Shown: one piece after another, positions 58,928 to 64,000 of the stretch | Numbering within the stretch: the first letter of the stretch is position 1 | Layout of the letters: the number at the start of each line of letters is the position of its first letter | Source: Aeromonas sobria | GTDB lineage: Bacteria; Pseudomonadota; Gammaproteobacteria; Enterobacterales; Aeromonadaceae | Direction of reading: 5' to 3' | NCBI RefSeq assembly: GCF_000820145.1 | Contig: NZ_CDBW01000045.1 | Span: 149,884-213,883 of the forward strand | Length of the DNA stretch: 64,000 nucleotides | Notes under the pieces: model-generated | Database searches by the model: none | The model's input: only the letters and a program-made list of their open reading frames with translations | What the model was told of the DNA's origin: nothing | Program-made: the position numbers and the translations under genes

Positions 58928-58956
58928 CTTGAAGGGTTAGCTACTTTGCCCCACAT
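58928..58956 (+). promoter_or_regulatory. Sigma-32 heat-shock promoter of groESL
   Basis: CTTGAA (58928-58933), 15-base spacer, CCCCACAT (58949-58956), 75 bases before groES. No CIRCE inverted repeat is present. Confidence 0.85.
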
Positions 58957-59031
58957 CAGTGCCATATCTAATTTGGTCAGAAACGGCCATTCCTCAAAGC
59001 AACAATAAGACTCATTTTGGGAGAGTTATCG

Positions 59032-59325
59032 ATGAAAATTCGTCCGCTGCACGACCGCGTCATCATCAAGCGCATCGAAGCTGAAGCCAAATCCGCCGGT
59101 GGTATCGTTTTGACGGGTACCGCGGCCCAGAAGTCCACCCGTGGTGAAGTGCTTGCCGTGGGGACTGGTCGCATCCTGGATAATGGCGAAGTCAAAGCGC
59201 TGGCAGTGAAGGTGGGTGACAAGGTTATCTTCAACGAAGGCTACGGCGTAAAGACCGAAAAGCTGGATGGTCAGGATGTACTGATCCTCTCCGAAACCGA
59301 CATCCTGGCGATTGTCGAAGCGTAA
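59032..59325 (+). CDS. groES: Co-chaperonin GroES
   Basis: Heptameric lid of the GroEL chamber. The 97-residue product (E. coli 97) begins MKIRPLHDRVIIKRIEAEAKSAGGIVLTGTAAQKSTRGEVLAVG with the mobile loop KSAGGIVLTGTAA, and ends VLILSETDILAIVEA. ATG 59032 after GGGAGAGTTATCG. groEL follows after 44 bases. Under a sigma-32-type promoter. Confidence 0.97.
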   Translation: MKIRPLHDRVIIKRIEAEAKSAGGIVLTGTAAQKSTRGEVLAVGTGRILDNGEVKALAVKVGDKVIFNEGYGVKTEKLDGQDVLILSETDILAIVEA

Positions 59326-59369
59326 TCCATCCTCCTTTTTCCCCGAATTGATTTAAGGATTGAAGAAAA

Positions 59370-61004
59370 ATGGCAGCTAAAGACGTTAAGTTTGGTAACG
59401 AAGCCCGCATCAAGATGCTGGAAGGCGTAAACATCCTGGCCGATGCGGTCAAGGTCACCCTGGGCCCGAAAGGCCGCAACGTGGTGCTGGACAAGTCCTT
59501 CGGCGCCCCGACCATCACTAAAGATGGTGTTTCCGTTGCGCGCGAAATCGAGCTGGAAGACAAGTTCCAGAACATGGGCGCCCAGATGGTCAAGGAAGTT
59601 GCTTCCAAGGCTAACGACGCTGCGGGTGACGGTACTACTACTGCAACCGTTCTGGCTCAAGCCATCGTCAATGAAGGCCTGAAAGCCGTCGCGGCTGGCA
59701 TGAACCCGATGGATCTGAAGCGCGGTATCGACAAAGCCGTTGTGGCTGCTGTTGCCGAGCTGCAAGCGCTGTCCCAGCCTTGCGCTGACAGCAACGCCAT
59801 CGCTCAGGTAGGCACCATCTCTGCCAACTCCGACGAGAAAGTAGGCAAGTTGATTGCTGAAGCCATGGACAAAGTCGGCCGTGATGGTGTCATCACTGTT
59901 GAAGATGGCCAGGGTCTGGACGATGAACTGGCTGTGGTAGAAGGCATGCAGTTCGATCGCGGCTATCTGTCCCCTTATTTCATCAACAAGCAAGAGACTG
60001 GTTCCGTTGAACTGGACGACCCGTTCATCCTGCTGGTTGACAAGAAAGTATCCAACATCCGCGAAATGCTGCCGGTGCTGGAAGGTGTTGCCAAAGCTGG
60101 CAAGCCGCTGTTGATCGTTGCTGAAGATGTTGAAGGTGAAGCACTGGCTACCTTGGTGGTCAACACCATGCGCGGTATCGTGAAAGTCGCAGCCGTCAAG
60201 GCTCCGGGCTTTGGTGATCGTCGCAAGGCCATGCTGCAGGACATCGCCGTACTGACCGGTGGTACCGTGATCTCTGAAGAAGTGGGCATGGAGCTGGAAA
60301 AAGCGACTCTGGAAGATCTGGGTCGTGCCAAGCGCATCGTCATCACCAAAGAGAACACCACCATCATCGATGGCGTGGGTGATGCAACCGTGATCGAAGG
60401 CCGTGTTGCCCAGATCCGTCAGCAAATCGAAGATACGTCTTCTGATTACGACCGTGAGAAGCTGCAAGAGCGCGTGGCCAAGTTGGCCGGTGGTGTTGCG
60501 GTCATCAAGGTTGGTGCTGCCACTGAAGTCGAGATGAAAGAGAAGAAAGCCCGTGTTGACGATGCCCTGCACGCAACTCGCGCTGCTGTTGAAGAGGGTG
60601 TGGTTGCCGGTGGTGGTGTTGCGCTGGTGCGCGTTGCTGCCAAGCTGGTTGGCCTGCGTGGCGACAACGAAGACCAAAACGTGGGTATCAAGGTTGCCTT
60701 GCGTGCCATGGAAGCTCCGCTGCGTCAGATCGTGATCAACGCCGGTGAAGAAGCCTCCGTCATTGCCAACGCAGTGAAGAACGGTGAAGGCAACTTCGGT
60801 TACAACGCTTACACCGAACAGTATGGTGACATGCTGGCCATGGGTATCCTGGATCCGACCAAGGTGACCCGTTCAGCCCTGCAGTTTGCCTCTTCCATCG
60901 CCGGTTTGATGATCACCACCGAGTGCATGATCACCGAGATGCCGAAGAAAGATACGCCAGCCATGCCTGACATGGGTGGTATGGGCGGCATGGGCATGAT
61001 GTAA
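59370..61004 (+). CDS. groEL: Chaperonin GroEL
   Basis: Double-ring ATP-dependent folding chamber. The 544-residue product (E. coli 548) shows MAAKDVKFGNEARIKMLEGVNILADAVKVTLGPKGRNVVLDKS, ATP motif DGTTTATVLAQ, VAAVKAPGFGDRRKAMLQDIA and the C-terminal GGM repeat (MPDMGGMGGMGMM). Start ATG at 59370 after GATTGAAGAAAA. Intact; one copy in the window. Confidence 0.98.
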   Translation: MAAKDVKFGNEARIKMLEGVNILADAVKVTLGPKGRNVVLDKSFGAPTITKDGVSVAREIELEDKFQNMGAQMVKEVASKANDAAGDGTTTATVLAQAIVNEGLKAVAAGMNPMDLKRGIDKAVVAAVAELQALSQPCADSNAIAQVGTISANSDEKVGKLIAEAMDKVGRDGVITVEDGQGLDDELAVVEGMQFDRGYLSPYFINKQETGSVELDDPFILLVDKKVSNIREMLPVLEGVAKAGKPLLIVAEDVEGEALATLVVNTMRGIVKVAAVKAPGFGDRRKAMLQDIAVLTGGTVISEEVGMELEKATLEDLGRAKRIVITKENTTIIDGVGDATVIEGRVAQIRQQIEDTSSDYDREKLQERVAKLAGGVAVIKVGAATEVEMKEKKARVDDALHATRAAVEEGVVAGGGVALVRVAAKLVGLRGDNEDQNVGIKVALRAMEAPLRQIVINAGEEASVIANAVKNGEGNFGYNAYTEQYGDMLAMGILDPTKVTRSALQFASSIAGLMITTECMITEMPKKDTPAMPDMGGMGGMGMM

Positions 61005-61027
61005 TCATCATCCCGGCTCTGTTTGAG

Positions 61028-61059
61028 AAACGGCTCGCCCTAGGCGAGCCGTTTTTTTA
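61028..61059 (+). terminator. Rho-independent terminator of groESL
   Basis: AAACGGCTCGCC-CTA-GGCGAGCCGTTTTTTTA, 11-bp stem. Confidence 0.94.
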
Positions 61060-61108
61060 TATCTGGCTAAACTGAGTCTGTTGAGACAGCACATTTTTGG
61101 GAGAGAAC

Positions 61109-61609
61109 ATGAACGTTTTTGGTTGCATTGCCCTGCTTCTTTCATTGGTCATCATGCCAACGGCCTCAGCAGAGGCGCTCACCGGACCGGTGATCCTGAA
61201 AGTCAGCGGCGATATAAAGTCGACAGATGAGGTGGATGGCAAGGTACTGTTTGACCTAGTCAAGCTGCAGGCGCTGCCACAGCATGAAGTGGTGACCGGC
61301 AATCCTTGGGTCGATAAACCGCACCGATATAGAGGACCCAAGCTGGCGGACCTGTTGGCTTCGGTTGGGGCTAGTGGTAAAACTGTTATCCTGACAGCAT
61401 TGAACAGTTTCCAGATCAGTATCGAGTGGGAAAAGGTCGCTAAGTATGATCCTATTTTGGCATGGCAAGATGATGGGGTAGTCATGCGAGTGCGCGATAA
61501 GGGACCGATTTGGTTTATGCTCCCTCTCGATCAGTATCCGGAACTGAAGCGCTCTGAATACACTGACATGATGATCTGGCAGCTTGATTCAATAGACATC
61601 CAGCGCTAA
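61109..61609 (+). CDS. Exported SUOX-fold (molybdopterin-binding-like) protein
   Basis: A 166-residue secreted protein: MNVFGCIALLLSLVIMPTASAEA is a signal peptide. The mature part resembles the oxidoreductase molybdopterin-binding (sulfite-oxidase fold) superfamily in its short, cofactor-free form: VLKVSGDI, FDLVKLQALPQHEV, HRYRGPKLADLLASVG, TALNSFQISIEWEKV and LAWQDDGVVMRVRDKGPIWFMLPLDQYPEL. The Cys that would ligate Mo is absent, so it probably binds ligand or protein rather than catalysing. ATG 61109 after GGGAGAGAAC. It precedes a GGDEF/EAL gene by 23 bases; together they look like a sensor pair. Confidence 0.8.
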   Translation: MNVFGCIALLLSLVIMPTASAEALTGPVILKVSGDIKSTDEVDGKVLFDLVKLQALPQHEVVTGNPWVDKPHRYRGPKLADLLASVGASGKTVILTALNSFQISIEWEKVAKYDPILAWQDDGVVMRVRDKGPIWFMLPLDQYPELKRSEYTDMMIWQLDSIDIQR

Positions 61610-61632
61610 GCAGCACGCAACAGGAGCATCGG

Positions 61633-63564
61633 ATGAAAGGAAAGACCAGAACTTGGCCACTGATCGTCATTCTGTATATTTCCATCCTGTCGTTTACCGG
61701 GAGCACGCTCTACTGCCTGATGCAGATCCAGAACACCACCAGAGCGATGGAGAAATACACCTACGATGTTTCCTGGGCGTTGATGCAGTTGCAATTGGAG
61801 CTTGGGCGCTTCCTTACTGCCGTTAGGGTGTATCACTACGGTGGCATCGATCACGATGCCTTGATGCTGCGCTATGACATCCTCTGGAGTAGAACGCCCA
61901 TTTTGTTGAGCGGCCAGTTGCGCAAAAGCATGGAGGACAAGCAGAAGACCTTACGACTGGTTCAATTGATAGAAAGCAATATCCGCAATATTGAACCCGA
62001 TATCACTACCCTTAAAGCTGGCGTCAGCGATTATCAGCAAATCATGATGCGGCTGGAACCTCTTCAAGAGCCGCTTTCCTACTCACTTGCCTCTGTGATG
62101 CAAAAGAACATCAACATCTATTCAGATAACGATCGCTATTTTGGTCAGTTGCGCAACGCCTTGCTACTGATGGTGTCGGGTCTGATTGTCTCGGTTCTGT
62201 TGCTCAGTATCCTGCTTATATATGAAGGGCGTCGTCATTTTAGAGCGGCAAGGCAGGATCCGCTGACCGGATTGCCCAACCGACTTGCTTTGTTGGAGCG
62301 GATGGAGCTGTGCACGACTCAAGACGTGCCGTTTGGGCTGGTGTTGATTGATATCAACGATTTCAGGGATATCAACAGTAAGTTCGGCTATGACACTGGT
62401 GATTACTTGCTCAATGAGTTCGCCAATCGAATAAGAGCATTGTGTGGGGAGGGAGAGTGGAGTGGCCGCTTGGGGGGTGACCAGTTTGCTATTATTCAGC
62501 GTGGCAGCAGTGATCTGCGCCAGGTTCGGGAGTTGGTTGCTCGCTTACAGAATACGCTCAAGCAGGATATCGTGTATGACAACTATCCATTCCGGCTAGA
62601 GGCGGGGGTCGGGATTGCATTTTATCCGATGGACAGCAACAAAACTCAAGAGTTGTTGAGCCATGCAGAGCAAGCGCTGTTTCATAGTCGCAAGACTCAA
62701 GTACCTTATGTCATCTACGATAACTCTTTGCTAAACGAGACAGCTCGCCGCAAGCACCTAGCCTCGGACATGATCATGGCGTTAGAGCATAACGCCATGG
62801 AGCTCTATTACCAGCCAATAGTCAATCTTGAAAATGGTCGCTGTGAAGCGGTCGAAGCCCTATTGCGTTGGCGTCACCCTGAGTTGGGGTTTATTCCCCC
62901 TAATGAGGTGATCATGGTGGCAGAAGAGTTTCAGCTTGCAGAAAGAGTCGGTAGCTGGGTGTTAAATACTGCGTGCCAACAACTTTCGCAGTGGCATCAG
63001 CTTGGCTTGGTGGACCTGCAGATGTGCGTCAATATTTCCCCGGGCATGTACCAGCGTAATTTGCTCAAACTGGTAGCCAAGGCATTGATGGAGCATCACT
63101 TGCCCGCCCGGAGTCTGGTATTGGAAGTAACCGAAGATACCACCATGCGGGAAGTGAAGAACTCTCTGCAACTTATGCAAGACCTTACCCAGCAGGGAGT
63201 ACTGCTGGCACTGGATGACTTTGGTACTGGCTACTCATCATTGAGCTATCTGCAAAAACTGCCGGTCAGCAAAGTGAAGATTGACCGATCGTTTATTCAG
63301 GGCATTGACACCTCTATAGAGGCATCCGAGTTGGTGGCCAACATTTGCCGCTTGGGATCCATGCTGGGCAAGAGTCTGGTCTGTGAAGGGATCGAGACCC
63401 AGGCGCAACTTGATGTGTTGCGTTCTCTGACCGATATCCACTTATATGGACAAGGTTATCTGTTCAGCCGACCTGAGCAGGCGGAAAAAATCTATCAAAC
63501 CTTGCTAGAGATGGAGGATCTTTGGCTGGCGCGTCAACAAACCGAGTCCGCTTACATGGGTTGA
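61633..63564 (+). CDS. Membrane GGDEF/EAL protein, probable c-di-GMP phosphodiesterase
   Basis: A 643-residue protein: N-terminal helix WPLIVILYISILSFTGSTLYCL, a periplasmic helical sensor domain to about 180, a second helix LLLMVSGLIVSVLLLSILLIY, GGDEF domain (DPLTGLPNRLALLERM) and EAL domain. The GGDEF loop is GGDQF at 281-285: the catalytic Glu is Gln, so cyclase activity is unlikely. The EAL domain is complete: EALLRWRHPE at 408, NISPGMYQ, LEVTED, LDDFGTGYSSLSYL, KIDRSFI and EGIET. Predicted to break c-di-GMP down, perhaps GTP-controlled. ATG after CAGGAGCATCGG; coupled to the SUOX-fold gene. Confidence 0.92.
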   Translation: MKGKTRTWPLIVILYISILSFTGSTLYCLMQIQNTTRAMEKYTYDVSWALMQLQLELGRFLTAVRVYHYGGIDHDALMLRYDILWSRTPILLSGQLRKSMEDKQKTLRLVQLIESNIRNIEPDITTLKAGVSDYQQIMMRLEPLQEPLSYSLASVMQKNINIYSDNDRYFGQLRNALLLMVSGLIVSVLLLSILLIYEGRRHFRAARQDPLTGLPNRLALLERMELCTTQDVPFGLVLIDINDFRDINSKFGYDTGDYLLNEFANRIRALCGEGEWSGRLGGDQFAIIQRGSSDLRQVRELVARLQNTLKQDIVYDNYPFRLEAGVGIAFYPMDSNKTQELLSHAEQALFHSRKTQVPYVIYDNSLLNETARRKHLASDMIMALEHNAMELYYQPIVNLENGRCEAVEALLRWRHPELGFIPPNEVIMVAEEFQLAERVGSWVLNTACQQLSQWHQLGLVDLQMCVNISPGMYQRNLLKLVAKALMEHHLPARSLVLEVTEDTTMREVKNSLQLMQDLTQQGVLLALDDFGTGYSSLSYLQKLPVSKVKIDRSFIQGIDTSIEASELVANICRLGSMLGKSLVCEGIETQAQLDVLRSLTDIHLYGQGYLFSRPEQAEKIYQTLLEMEDLWLARQQTESAYMG

Positions 63565-63682
63565 AGCAGCATCCCCTCTGGTGCGGTTAGCCTTTTAAAC
63601 TGTGATTTAGTTCAAATATTCCACGCATTGTTTGTTGTTTGAACGCCTGTGTGGTTTTTTCAAAAAAACATGCAATTCTTGC

Positions 63683-63710
63683 TTGCCAGAAATATTCTGC
63701 TCCCTATAAT
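63683..63710 (+). promoter_or_regulatory. rRNA operon promoter P1
   Basis: TTGCCA (63683-63688), 16-base spacer, TATAAT (63705-63710) and the GCGCCAC discriminator typical of growth-rate-regulated rrn P1. An A/T-rich UP-element-like stretch (TTTTTTCAAAAAAACATG) lies at 63654-63671. Confidence 0.85.
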
Positions 63711-63784
63711 GCGCCACATCGACAGGGCAAGCGGCAACGCAAACAACCCGGTCGGTAACCTCGAAAAGCCTTTGAAAATAAGGC

Positions 63785-63812
63785 TTGACTCGAGAAGGCG
63801 GTTGAGTAGAAT
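63785..63812 (+). promoter_or_regulatory. rRNA operon promoter P2
   Basis: TTGACT (63785-63790), 16-base spacer, TAGAAT (63807-63812), 102 bases after P1, the usual tandem arrangement. Confidence 0.8.
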
Positions 63813-63824
63813 TCCACTCCCGCA

Positions 63825-63853
63825 GCAACGAACTGTTGCGTCGCTCTTTAACA
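63825..63853 (+). promoter_or_regulatory. rRNA antitermination site boxB-boxA
   Basis: boxB hairpin GCAAC-GAACT-GTTGC (63825-63839) followed by boxA GCTCTTTAACA (63843-63853). NusB/S10 binding here suppresses Rho termination in rrn operons. Confidence 0.85.
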
Positions 63854-64000
63854 ATTTGAATCAAGCAATCTGTGTGGGCACTCACAGCATCGAGCATCAA
63901 AATTAATTTTTGATTTTCAATGTCTGGTGAAGTGACCAAGACGATTTCTTAGCAATAAGAAGTCGAACAGTTTATTTCAGCAATTCATTGAGCCGCTGAA
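63854..64000 (+). other. 16S rRNA precursor leader
   Basis: The rrn leader after boxA, with CAAGCAATCTGTGTGGGCACTC and A/T-rich sequence beyond. The mature 16S start (AGAGTTTGATC) is not reached; it should lie within a few hundred bases past the window. Confidence 0.8.

Noticed and set aside
63565..63653. A gene between the GGDEF/EAL gene and the rrn promoter
   Set aside because: Too short and A/T-rich; no start codon with a binding site and no family match.
1..64000. CRISPR arrays, insertion sequences, integrases, toxin-antitoxin pairs
   Set aside because: No evenly spaced repeats, no transposase or recombinase frames, and no small overlapping toxin-antitoxin pair was found. The only large repeat is the viaA segment.

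Overview
The window is one contiguous piece of a gammaproteobacterial chromosome, GC-rich and densely coding, most likely from an Aeromonas species. This rests on a thermolysin-type elastase closely matching the Aeromonas AhyB preproenzyme in size and layout, on gene orders shared with enterobacteria and vibrios (rpsF-rpsR-rplI, rpsU-yqeY-dnaG-rpoD, purHD, aspA-dcuA next to fxsA and groESL, holD-rimI near prfC), and on an rRNA promoter of the usual gammaproteobacterial form. The genus is an inference; no marker gene was compared against a database. I see no prophage, complete insertion sequence, integron or CRISPR array.

Layout. 1-5.4 kb: end-truncated rsd, hupA, a PACE efflux pump, an AlaX-type editing protein, a Fur-controlled mntH, and the S6-S18-L9 ribosomal operon, which lacks priB. 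5.4-17.9 kb: fpr, two small paralogous secreted proteins, a membrane/coiled-coil/winged-helix protein, a quinone-oxidoreductase-like gene with yqaA, an M16 peptidase, gshA, a long-chain acyl-CoA synthetase, a membrane-anchored thioredoxin-like protein, and rimI/holD. 18-26 kb: ravA-viaA followed by a rearranged stretch in which the last third of viaA occurs twice, each copy followed by a different TPR-GGDEF diguanylate cyclase gene; the second cyclase gene is frameshifted. 26-42.5 kb: prfC, an accessory mix of acetyltransferases, MFS pumps and regulators, the elastase, rimJ, a lipoprotein, rdgB-hemW, arfA and zntR. 42.5-53.4 kb: purHD with a structured upstream region, a cytochrome b562/b561 pair, tRNA-Ile2(CAU), the rpoD-dnaG-yqeY-rpsU block and tsaD. 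53.6-64 kb: dcuA-aspA, fxsA and groESL (both behind sigma-32-type promoters), a MATE pump, a SUOX-fold periplasmic protein paired with a GGDEF/EAL protein, and the promoter and leader of an rRNA operon whose 16S gene lies just beyond the window.

How it works together. Most of the window is housekeeping: translation (S6, S18, L9, S21, RF3, TsaD, ArfA, RimI/RimJ), replication and transcription initiation (DnaG, HolD, RpoD, Rsd), purine synthesis, glutathione synthesis and protein folding (GroESL, RavA-ViaA). The more lineage-specific parts are the c-di-GMP proteins (three genes, one broken), the elastase, the efflux pumps, and several small secreted or membrane proteins without a recognised function. 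The most informative anomaly is the viaA-GGDEF locus at 20.7-26.0 kb, which looks like an allelic segment from a related strain joined in tandem at a 9-base microhomology.
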